Made by a program: the position numbers and the translations under genes. From Bacteroidales bacterium (lineage in GTDB: Bacteria > Bacteroidota > Bacteroidia > Bacteroidales > S143-33), in contig JALWNS010000529.1 in assembly GCA_027083655.1 (NCBI GenBank), forward strand, positions 1 to 9,033: 9,033 bases of DNA, in the 5' to 3' direction. The number at the start of each line of letters is the position of its first letter. Within the stretch, counting starts at the first letter, position 1. Below are positions 1 through 7,167 of the stretch, one piece after another. The notes beneath the pieces are model-generated. The model did no database searches, had not been told where the DNA came from, and was given only the letters and a program-made list of their open reading frames with translations.

Positions 1-531
1 ACGCTACTAATAATAACCATTTCCCAACTACTTTTTGCACAAAGGATTGAAAGCATTAGCACTGTGTGGTCTGGCGATGATGCCTGGGAACAATGGCGAA
101 TCAATACTTCCTCTGGTAGTGGTGAGCTCCGCACTGTATGGTCAAATGATCCTTACTCATGGAGATATTCCCTGCCAGGAGACGCCGGAACAATACGTGC
201 TCTCTGGTCTAATGATGACTCCAGGTGGCGGCTCACTTCTGAAATAACCCACTGCCAGATAAGGCAAAAATGGTCTGATGACTGGCATTCATGGGAGATA
301 GCATGCGACTCTACCGACATAGATATAAGAACCAGCTGGAGCGGTGACGATGCCTGGGACGACTGGCGTGCTACCAGCGACCAGGGAGAAATAAGAATAC
401 GTGCCCGTTGGTCTGATGACTGGACAGATTGGGACATAGACGACCAGATGCAGGCACCTGCTTCGGAGAAATTGGCAGCAATATTTATTGCTATTTACAC
501 AGCACAAAAAATCGCACAAAAACAACACTAA
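1..531 (+). CDS. Secreted tryptophan-rich repeat protein, 5' end outside the window
   Basis: The frame is open from base 1, so the start lies upstream; the GTG at 64 falls inside the repeats and is not a credible start. The visible N-terminus (TLLIITISQLLFAQ) looks like the end of a signal peptide, cleaved near the AQ pair, so the protein is probably periplasmic or surface-exposed. The 176 visible residues then hold six tandem units with the core W-S-x-D-x-x-x-W, starting at visible residues 23, 47, 69, 91, 113 and 137, most followed by an I/L-R strand end. The C-terminus (about 150-176) changes character: Ala/Ile-rich, probably one amphipathic helix, then a Lys/Gln tail. I do not know a characterised family. 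I have an impression that similar W/Y-S-G-D-x-x-x-W repeat proteins exist as hypotheticals in Bacteroidetes. It is coupled to the downstream hydrolase. Function is unknown; a beta-hairpin repeat scaffold is inferred. Confidence 0.8.
   Translation, partial: TLLIITISQLLFAQRIESISTVWSGDDAWEQWRINTSSGSGELRTVWSNDPYSWRYSLPGDAGTIRALWSNDDSRWRLTSEITHCQIRQKWSDDWHSWEIACDSTDIDIRTSWSGDDAWDDWRATSDQGEIRIRARWSDDWTDWDIDDQMQAPASEKLAAIFIAIYTAQKIAQKQH
67..438 (+). repeat. Six tandem W-S-x-D...W protein repeats
   Basis: First-tryptophan codons fall at 67, 139, 205, 271, 337 and 409, giving periods of 72, 66, 66, 66 and 72 bases. Units 1 and 5 carry the longer core WSGDDAWxxW; the other four have the eight-residue core WSxDxxxW. 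The distance from the last Trp of one core to the first Trp of the next is always 15 residues, so all length variation sits inside the core turn. The DNA has diverged between units, so the repeat is held at protein level rather than being a fresh tandem duplication. Confidence 0.85.
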
Positions 532-1313
532 TGAAGCTTTTTTACAGGTCGTATGGTCAGGGAGAACCAATGCTTATTTTGCATGGCCTCTTTGAAATGT
601 CTGACACATGGGTCGGCTTTGCAAAGCATTGGGCTCAGAAATATCATGTAATATTGCCCGACTTGAGGAACCATGGCTTCTCACCCCATGCACCAGAGCA
701 TAACAGCCAGGTCATGGCCGACGACATAATGGAACTTACACAGGAGCTGAAGCTAAACGGCATCATCCTCATTGGTTATTCTATGGGAGGGCGTGCGGCA
801 ATGAATTTCACCCAGCGTTTCCCATATATTGTTAAAAAGCTTATTGTCATTGACATGGCGCCTGATAGCTACGGCCCTGATGATTTTCTGGGGCAGCATA
901 CATACCTGATGAAAATGACCAATGTCCTGGACATAAACCCCCTTCTCTACAACACCCGCGAGGAGATTCTACAAGAGGTCCAGAAAATCATAGACAACCC
1001 ACGTCTCACAGGCTTAATAATGAAAAACCTTAAAGCACGTGCAGGACGTTATGAATGGAAATTTAATGCTCCTGTCCTGAAGAAGTACATTAACAACCTG
1101 CGTGATTATCCTATTGACCTGGACAAGGCAGTACACACTCCTTCGCTCTTTGTCCGTGCCGAGCAGAGCCCTTATATCAGAGAAAAGCAGATTGAATTAA
1201 TCAAACGCGTATTCACAGACCACAGACTGGTAACTATTCCAGGCACCACACATTTCCTTCAGGTCGAGCGGCCAGGAGAGCTCATGCGCACAGTTGATGA
1301 GTTCGTGGGATAA
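531..1313 (+). CDS. Alpha/beta hydrolase, YbfF-like esterase family
   Basis: This is a 260-residue cytoplasmic alpha/beta-hydrolase without a signal peptide. It has the oxyanion-hole segment LILHGL (residues 15-20), the strand LPDLRNHGFS (42-51) typical of YbfF/BioH-like esterases, the nucleophile elbow GYSMGG with Ser84, and the C-terminal histidine in GTTHFLQVERP (His241). The acid is probably Asp108 in LIVIDMAP, 24 residues after the serine, because the usual position after strand 7 reads RAEQSPYI; from memory E. coli YbfF has the same arrangement. Length is normal for the family. I start it at ATG 531, whose first base is the last base of the upstream stop (TAATG); an in-frame GTG at 429 would extend it backwards over the repeat gene without homology. 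The coupling suggests co-translation with the Trp-repeat protein. The natural substrate cannot be read; short acyl esters or thioesters are usual for the family. Confidence 0.88.
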   Translation: MKLFYRSYGQGEPMLILHGLFEMSDTWVGFAKHWAQKYHVILPDLRNHGFSPHAPEHNSQVMADDIMELTQELKLNGIILIGYSMGGRAAMNFTQRFPYIVKKLIVIDMAPDSYGPDDFLGQHTYLMKMTNVLDINPLLYNTREEILQEVQKIIDNPRLTGLIMKNLKARAGRYEWKFNAPVLKKYINNLRDYPIDLDKAVHTPSLFVRAEQSPYIREKQIELIKRVFTDHRLVTIPGTTHFLQVERPGELMRTVDEFVG

Positions 1314-1332
1314 TCTTTGTGTAGTAAAAATA

Positions 1333-1364
1333 AGACGAGGCTGTCCAATTGGACAGCCTCGTCT
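1333..1364. terminator. Perfect 32-nt palindrome, bidirectional terminator
   Basis: Two 16-base arms are perfectly complementary around a central AATT (arm AGACGAGGCTGTCCAA). The palindrome lies 20 bases after the hydrolase stop and 23 bases after the atpD stop, between converging genes. On the minus strand the hairpin is followed by TTATTTTTAC, a good U-rich tract, so it should stop atpD transcription well. On the plus strand the tail is ATTTATATG, which is weaker. In RNA the central bases would open into a short loop. Confidence 0.88.
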
Positions 1365-1387
1365 ATTTATATGTGTGAATATATTGC

Positions 1388-2896
<1,509 letters not shown>

Positions 2897-2935
2897 TTAT
2901 TGTTGTGTTTTTAACATGTTTAACCACTTGAGAGA

Positions 2936-2943
2936 CAAAAATA
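2936..2943 (-). promoter_or_regulatory. Candidate Bacteroidetes -7 box for atpD
   Basis: On the minus strand this reads TATTTTTG, matching the Bacteroidetes sigma-ABfr -7 consensus TAnnTTTG. It lies about 40 bases upstream of the atpD ATG, which would give a leader of roughly 30 bases. A -33 TTTG is not found at the expected 19-21-base spacing; that place is a T run. In a T-rich spacer a chance match is possible. If real, atpD has its own promoter after porD. Confidence 0.4.
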
Positions 2944-2987
2944 ATACTTTTGAATAATTAAAAAAATAAATTTAACACCCTAAATCA

Positions 2988-3905
2988 CTACTGGCCTACA
3001 CGGCTCCCCATTTTATCATACTTAGAAGCATTAGAGGGGTCTATCTGCTTCATTATCAATGCTGCCTGACGAGCCTCTGGCATTGGTGCTTCTGAAAAAA
3101 TATTTATTATCTCATCACGTTTAGTATCCAGGAATAGACGTATCAAAAAGCTCTGGGGCTTACGTTTGTAAAGCACAAGCATGTCTTTTAGTGCAGAGAG
3201 AACACCCTGACGGCCTGCACTAATATCCTGGGCCATAAGGTCTAGACCTAACCTGTGATATTTATACATAGCAGAATGAAAAGGAGCAAAACTCTCCTCT
3301 GTCAGATCACGTGCTAAATAATAACGGTTGTCATAACGATTTGTGCCACTAGCCCGCCATGCATCAGACAGCCCACTCTGGGCATTAGACACAATTGTTT
3401 TCATCTTCTGGAAAAACTCCGCTCCACCATTCTCTGAAAAAGTATCAAAGTCCATACCCAGGATGAAATAAGCATAATATGCCAAGGTATAAGCTAGCTC
3501 TGTCGTATAACTACGCTCATTGAACTCAATAGGCTGATTCTCAATATAACGGAACTTGAACCAACCGCTCTTCTCCTTGATATTTATAACAGGTGAGGTA
3601 TATGATGAATTGTACACTGGCCTTGTAGAAGACACCTGTATTGTTCCTTCGAAATAGTCAGTACCGTTAAACTTTGTTATGATTATCAATATACTACAAT
3701 CTATCCTCTCCTCGGGAGAAAAAACATAATTAGTCCAACGGGTTGTATTCATAAACTCCATTATATCCTTTTGCATTGATTGGAAAATCTGGATATTGGT
3801 TGTTTTTACTTGTGAATGATTAATCGATACACGACAATTTAGCTCTTGAGGATAAGATGTATAAACTAAAACCATAAAAAAAATAAAAACCACTATACGT
3901 CTCAT
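2988..3905 (-). CDS. porD: PorD-like protein of the type IX secretion system (DUF4835)
   Basis: This 305-residue exported protein has a signal peptide (MRRIVVFIFFMVLVYTSYPQ) with cleavage near Gln20. The mature start QELNCRVSINHSQV and the following segments FQSMQKDIMEFMNTTRWT and EERIDCSILIIITKF are the hallmarks I know from DUF4835/PorD, including the two cysteines (Cys24, Cys70). The middle FNERSYTTELAYTLAYYAYFILGMDFDTFSE and the C-terminal IFSEAPMPEARQAALIMKQIDPSN region fit the family, as does the length. PorD is required for type IX secretion in Porphyromonas gingivalis, though its exact role in the machinery is unclear. In many Bacteroidetes porD lies between coaBC (dfp) and recN; neither is here. 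No terminator is visible in the 91 bases before atpD, so read-through is possible. The name rests on recognition from memory, without an alignment. Confidence 0.85.
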   Translation of the reverse strand: MRRIVVFIFFMVLVYTSYPQELNCRVSINHSQVKTTNIQIFQSMQKDIMEFMNTTRWTNYVFSPEERIDCSILIIITKFNGTDYFEGTIQVSSTRPVYNSSYTSPVINIKEKSGWFKFRYIENQPIEFNERSYTTELAYTLAYYAYFILGMDFDTFSENGGAEFFQKMKTIVSNAQSGLSDAWRASGTNRYDNRYYLARDLTEESFAPFHSAMYKYHRLGLDLMAQDISAGRQGVLSALKDMLVLYKRKPQSFLIRLFLDTKRDEIINIFSEAPMPEARQAALIMKQIDPSNASKYDKMGSRVGQ

Positions 3906-3981
3906 AAGGTTAATTATTTAAAAGACCTTTTTGTTTAACGAATTTATCGAAATTTTATTAAACGTATTATGAAAATCCATT

Positions 3982-3989
3982 TATTTTTG
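3982..3989 (+). promoter_or_regulatory. Candidate -7 box for the LpqC-like lipoprotein
   Basis: The sequence TATTTTTG matches the Bacteroidetes -7 consensus TAnnTTTG exactly and lies 34 bases upstream of the ATG at 4024, implying a leader of about 25-30 bases. The region 19-21 bases further upstream is A/T-rich but lacks a clean TTTG -33 box. It sits in the 118-base divergent spacer shared with porD. I found no equally good box for porD itself. Confidence 0.42.
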
Positions 3990-4023
3990 TAACTTATAGG
4001 AAGAAATATTCAAGTACAAAGTT

Positions 4024-5007
4024 ATGAATAAAAAGTTTAGCATAGTATTAATAATTCTTGCTATTATTTTTAGTAGTGGATGTAAAAAAAATGATCTGAA
4101 ATACGAACAGGGATTAGTCAAAGATACAATAATAGTTGATGGCCAACCAAGAAGGTATGCTATATACATCCCACAAGACATTGAAGATCAAGAAGTACCA
4201 CTGGTTTTTGAATTACATGGTGGCGGAGTTTACATAGAAGATATGACAGGCGAGAGCGGTTATAAGACACCATATAAACTATGGATGGACCTGGCAGAAG
4301 AAAACAAATTCATAGTAGTTTATCCCGAAGGTTTGCCCGGTGCTTATGGCAAGCCTACATGGAATGATTGCAGGGCTGATTGCATCGTCAACTCCAATGC
4401 CGATGATGTCCATTTCATCGACACATTGATAACTGTACTGTCAACTAAGTATAAAATAGATCCAGAGAGAATTTATGTATCAGGTACATCAAACGGGGGA
4501 TTTATGGCTTTGAGACTGGCCGTAGAGCTATCGGACAGAATAGCCGCAGTTGCAGCAGTAGCTGCTGCCATGCCGGCAAAATCCGAATGTTCAGGTCCAA
4601 CTAACTACATTTCAGTGCTTTTTATGAACGGAACAGATGATAACCACATGCCTTATGATGGTGGCATAATTGGAGACCCGCCTGACTCTACACATGGTAG
4701 CGCTATGTCTACCCAAGCCTCTGTCCGTTTTTGGGTAGATTTTCTTCATACAGATACAGTACCCACTGTTTATACATACCCTGACCTTGACACCTCAGAC
4801 GGTGGCATTGTTGAAAGATTTACATACGCCAATGGCTATGAAAACACACAGGTCATTCTTTACAAAATCAACGGCGGAGGACACAGTGCCCCAAGCATAA
4901 AAGAGCAATACTCAGAGCTTTTCGAACGGTACTTTAACAAACAAAACCATGACATTGAGATGACCACAGAAGTATGGAACTTCTTCAAAGACAAGACACT
5001 GCATTAA
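4024..5007 (+). CDS. Lipoprotein esterase, LpqC / PHB-depolymerase-like (CE1-type fold)
   Basis: This 327-residue predicted lipoprotein has lipobox FSSGC (Cys20) after a hydrophobic stretch, followed by KKND. The mature part is an alpha/beta-hydrolase of the esterase-PHB/LpqC type: ELHGGG oxyanion-hole motif (63-68), WNDCRADC then ADDVHFIDTLI (113-136), a common signature of this family (WNDGR...DDVxFxxxLI), nucleophile elbow SGTSNGG with Ser156, acid Asp205 in NGTDDNHMPYDGG, and His287 in GGGHSAP. The catalytic triad is therefore complete. Relatives hydrolyse polyhydroxyalkanoates, acetylated or feruloylated polysaccharides, or small esters; the substrate here cannot be told. It should be anchored in the outer membrane, possibly surface-exposed. 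Cys116 and Cys120 replace residues usually not cysteine and could form a disulfide. It diverges from porD and ends exactly at the end of the opposing gene. Confidence 0.87.
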   Translation: MNKKFSIVLIILAIIFSSGCKKNDLKYEQGLVKDTIIVDGQPRRYAIYIPQDIEDQEVPLVFELHGGGVYIEDMTGESGYKTPYKLWMDLAEENKFIVVYPEGLPGAYGKPTWNDCRADCIVNSNADDVHFIDTLITVLSTKYKIDPERIYVSGTSNGGFMALRLAVELSDRIAAVAAVAAAMPAKSECSGPTNYISVLFMNGTDDNHMPYDGGIIGDPPDSTHGSAMSTQASVRFWVDFLHTDTVPTVYTYPDLDTSDGGIVERFTYANGYENTQVILYKINGGGHSAPSIKEQYSELFERYFNKQNHDIEMTTEVWNFFKDKTLH

Positions 5008-5943
5008 TCATTCAATATCAAATACAAAAATACGCATCATTTCGCTATCTCCAGAAGTGCCCAGGACAAAAACACTTTTATCAACCAGTGTTACACCTGC
5101 ATTGACTATCCACACCAGTCCATCTATCTTGCCAAGCTTGGTCTCCTGGCCGTCTAACAAAGCATAGACATATTCTGCAGAATCATTATCATCCCATGCG
5201 AGGGTGATTATCTGGCCATCCTTGTATACACCTGCTATAAAATCTGCATGCTCGGCCGTCTCAATCTGTGTCTCCCCTGTCTCCATATCAAAGATAAAGA
5301 TCTGCCTTTGGTCAATCTGGGCCCCATCTGTACCGAGGACATACACTTTGTTGTCCCATAGCGATACCTGAAAATTCAATATATAAAGGAGATTTTTGAT
5401 TGTGCCGGCCAACATTGTCTGGCCCTTGTCATTTATCCTGTAAACCTCCTCCTGGTTAGCCTGCATATTCCACTTAAGCCCCACGATATCATCCTTATAC
5501 AACCCGGCAATAAAATCAATCCCCGAAGCATCTATAGTTGTAGTCTCCTTACTGTCAATATCAAAAACATATATCTTGTCATCACCGCCAAGAACATAGA
5601 TCTTCTTATCAGTGTAAAATTCACTCAAATTCTTGATAAACTCCAGGCCTTCTATAACGCCATAAACCTCAGCCTTATCCTCCTGTGTGTTATACCTCAT
5701 TACCAGCTCCTGGTGGTTAGCGTCATCCCATTTTATGTAATAGCAGTCCACGTTATCAGACACGCTATCCACAGGCGACATTTCGGTACTGTCTGCAAAC
5801 TTAACATGTACCAGTGGATAACCATTATTTTTAATCTCTGTGCGAAAAAGCAAGGTCTTCTTGCTACTAAAAATGTTTATCTTTTGGCACTGGGAGAGCA
5901 AGAGTAACGAAACAATGGCCAGAACATATACTATACGTCTCAT
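5008..5943 (-). CDS. Exported protein of three ~90-residue beta-rich repeats, possible lipoprotein
   Basis: This 311-residue protein starts MRRIVYVLAIVSLLLLSQC. It may be a lipoprotein at Cys19, but Gln just before the cysteine is unusual for a lipobox, so simple export or membrane anchoring is also possible. After residue 68 the chain is a threefold repeat: K/AW(D/N) at 71-73, 157-159 and 249-251; YVLG or FVLG at 116, 201 and 292; (V/I)F(V/I)FDI/FDM-type strands at 125-129, 216-220 and 306-310; DFIAG(L/V)YKD at 143 and 234. Spacing is 85-92 residues, pointing to beta-propeller or beta-sheet blades that resemble reader domains, each with a loop rich in Asp/Gly. No enzyme motif is seen. I do not recognise a named family. 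The protein ends right after the third FDIE strand, without the DFIAG segment that follows in repeats 1 and 2. It has its own transcription unit, because a terminator precedes it. Confidence 0.8.
   Translation of the reverse strand: MRRIVYVLAIVSLLLLSQCQKINIFSSKKTLLFRTEIKNNGYPLVHVKFADSTEMSPVDSVSDNVDCYYIKWDDANHQELVMRYNTQEDKAEVYGVIEGLEFIKNLSEFYTDKKIYVLGGDDKIYVFDIDSKETTTIDASGIDFIAGLYKDDIVGLKWNMQANQEEVYRINDKGQTMLAGTIKNLLYILNFQVSLWDNKVYVLGTDGAQIDQRQIFIFDMETGETQIETAEHADFIAGVYKDGQIITLAWDDNDSAEYVYALLDGQETKLGKIDGLVWIVNAGVTLVDKSVFVLGTSGDSEMMRIFVFDIE
5011..5739 (-). repeat. Threefold ~90-residue protein repeat
   Basis: Residues 69-311 of the 5008-5943 gene align to themselves with an offset of 85-92 residues. 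Anchors are Trp72/Trp158/Trp250, the (Y/F)VLG strand at 116/201/292, the FD(I/M) strand at 127/218/308 and DFIAG at 143/234. The third unit stops at the FDIE strand. Divergence between units indicates an old internal duplication. Confidence 0.8.
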
Positions 5944-6025
5944 TGTTAACTAGTTTTATAATTAAACAAAATTTACATTATCGCCACGAGAAATTACAAA
6001 TATGCACCTGCTTTTTTTTAAACAT

Positions 6026-6060
6026 AAAAAAGGACATGCCAGCCACTTGCCAGCATGTCC
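6026..6060 (-). terminator. Intrinsic terminator of the outer-membrane protein gene
   Basis: On the minus strand a 12-bp stem (6060-6049 with 6043-6032; GGACATGCTGGC against GCTGGCATGTCC, two G-U wobbles) closes a five-base AAGTG loop and is followed directly by six T, then ATGTTTAAAAAAAAG. It begins 35 bases after the TAA at 6096-6098. Only the minus direction has the T run, so it is unidirectional and separates this gene from the repeat protein downstream. Confidence 0.92.
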
Positions 6061-6095
6061 ACTCCCATTTATGAGAAAGCTAATGTTATTGGTAA

Positions 6096-7004
6096 TTACA
6101 GGAATATTCTCAGATAAAGACCTGAGACAAGATTGTAATTGAAGCTCAGGCTAAAATGTCCAGGAATGTCCTCAGTCCTGATCTCATAAATGATGTTATT
6201 AGCATCGTTGAAATCAAAGTATTCATAAGTTCTTTTGCCCGGGAAAAAGTAACTTCCTCCTCCATAAAAACTAACATTTCCACCCACAGCAATTTTGGGT
6301 AAAACAAAAAGGTCAACACCCAAAATACCAGTCATACCAAGGCCAATACCTCCGCCATATCTGACAGACAATGTGCGGTAACCATTTCTGGTAGGAGCAC
6401 TAAAAAAATCTATGTTTACATCAAAAGAATTATAATTATCAACTGGTTCAACATAATAACTTCTGCAATAAACGGCCTCCACTGTATCAATTGTAGAAAA
6501 ATCATAACCAGGTGTAAACTTTGATATTGGGCCCAATATATAACCCAGGTTAAACAGGTAACCATAATATAGCTGGAAACGGCCTCTGTTCATGCGCCAC
6601 TGTGTACCTATGCCTACTTTAACACGATAAAAATCAATCGTTAGCTTATCTTTGACCTTGTAAAACTCATCTGGTATAGTAGTATATGGATCTACTATAT
6701 AGACCAATGCATCGTAAAACCTTGTCTCGTGCTTACCATAATAATCAAGAGAATAAATCCTGGCCTTATTGTCCGTTATCATATGTAGCAATGTTGGAGA
6801 AAATGACAGGTTCAAAGGATTATAAAAGTTATCATCTGAGCCCACACGAATAATATTGCCCACAAAATTGATAAAAGGCGAAGCACTAAGCGTAACCGCC
6901 CAATCACCCTTCTGTGGATAGAGCTTCTGATATTTTAGGCTATCCTGTGCCTGGAGAGAGAAAAACAGCACTGAAGAGAGCAGGACAAGTACAAATCTAC
7001 GCAT
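6096..7004 (-). CDS. Outer-membrane beta-barrel-like protein, family not recognised
   Basis: This 302-residue protein has a clear signal peptide (MRRFVLVLLSSVLFFSLQAQ), with cleavage likely after Ala19 so that the mature chain begins QDSLKY. The mature part is rich in Tyr, Phe and Gly, with alternating hydrophobic/polar strands typical of an outer-membrane barrel: WAVTLSASPFINFVG, FYRVKVGIGTQWRM, RFQLYYGYLFNLGYILG, TLSVRYGGGIGLGMTG, KIAVGGNVSFYGGGSYF. The last strand HFSLSFNYNLVSGLYLRIFL ends in aromatic/hydrophobic residues close to the C-terminus, as barrel assembly signals do. Loops are long and acidic. I cannot assign it to a named porin family. It has a 163-base upstream spacer, a hairpin immediately before the ATG and a strong terminator, so it is probably a single-gene unit. 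Confidence 0.8.
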   Translation of the reverse strand: MRRFVLVLLSSVLFFSLQAQDSLKYQKLYPQKGDWAVTLSASPFINFVGNIIRVGSDDNFYNPLNLSFSPTLLHMITDNKARIYSLDYYGKHETRFYDALVYIVDPYTTIPDEFYKVKDKLTIDFYRVKVGIGTQWRMNRGRFQLYYGYLFNLGYILGPISKFTPGYDFSTIDTVEAVYCRSYYVEPVDNYNSFDVNIDFFSAPTRNGYRTLSVRYGGGIGLGMTGILGVDLFVLPKIAVGGNVSFYGGGSYFFPGKRTYEYFDFNDANNIIYEIRTEDIPGHFSLSFNYNLVSGLYLRIFL

Positions 7005-7005
7005 A

Positions 7006-7031
7006 GTAAAGAAGTTTTAAGGTTTCTTTAC
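7006..7031 (-). promoter_or_regulatory. Leader hairpin abutting the start codon
   Basis: Perfect 8-base arms (GTAAAGAA at 7006-7013, TTCTTTAC at 7024-7031) enclose a ten-base loop. On the mRNA of the outer-membrane protein the stem ends one base before the AUG. It would cover the ribosome-entry region and could tune initiation. Only two of the eight pairs are G-C, so the structure is weak and may be chance. Confidence 0.35.
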
Positions 7032-7167
7032 CTAAGTTAGATAATTGCTAAAACATTCACTAATGTAATGAGGTTTACTGCAAGCCTTGTGTGATTTTAC
7101 TATTCTTTGACTAGATTTTGTGGCTTTTTTATAAATTTTTATCCACTGGACATTTTCGCCTTTAATT

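Noticed and set aside
429..530. GTG at 429 as start of the hydrolase, adding 34 residues
   Set aside because: The extra segment overlaps the repeat gene, lacks family similarity, and ATG 531 gives a standard hydrolase N-terminus with a TAATG junction.
64..531. GTG at 64 as the start of the Trp-repeat gene
   Set aside because: The frame is open from base 1 and the upstream codons read as the end of a signal peptide; starting at 64 would cut into the first repeat.
153..570. Minus-strand open frames opposite the Trp-repeat gene (153-437, 289-570)
   Set aside because: They are antisense shadows of a repeat-coding region with no recognisable protein character.
3981..4181. 66-codon minus-strand frame overlapping the esterase start and its upstream region
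   Set aside because: It covers the signal-peptide region of a clear lipoprotein in antisense and its sequence looks like an AT-rich shadow.
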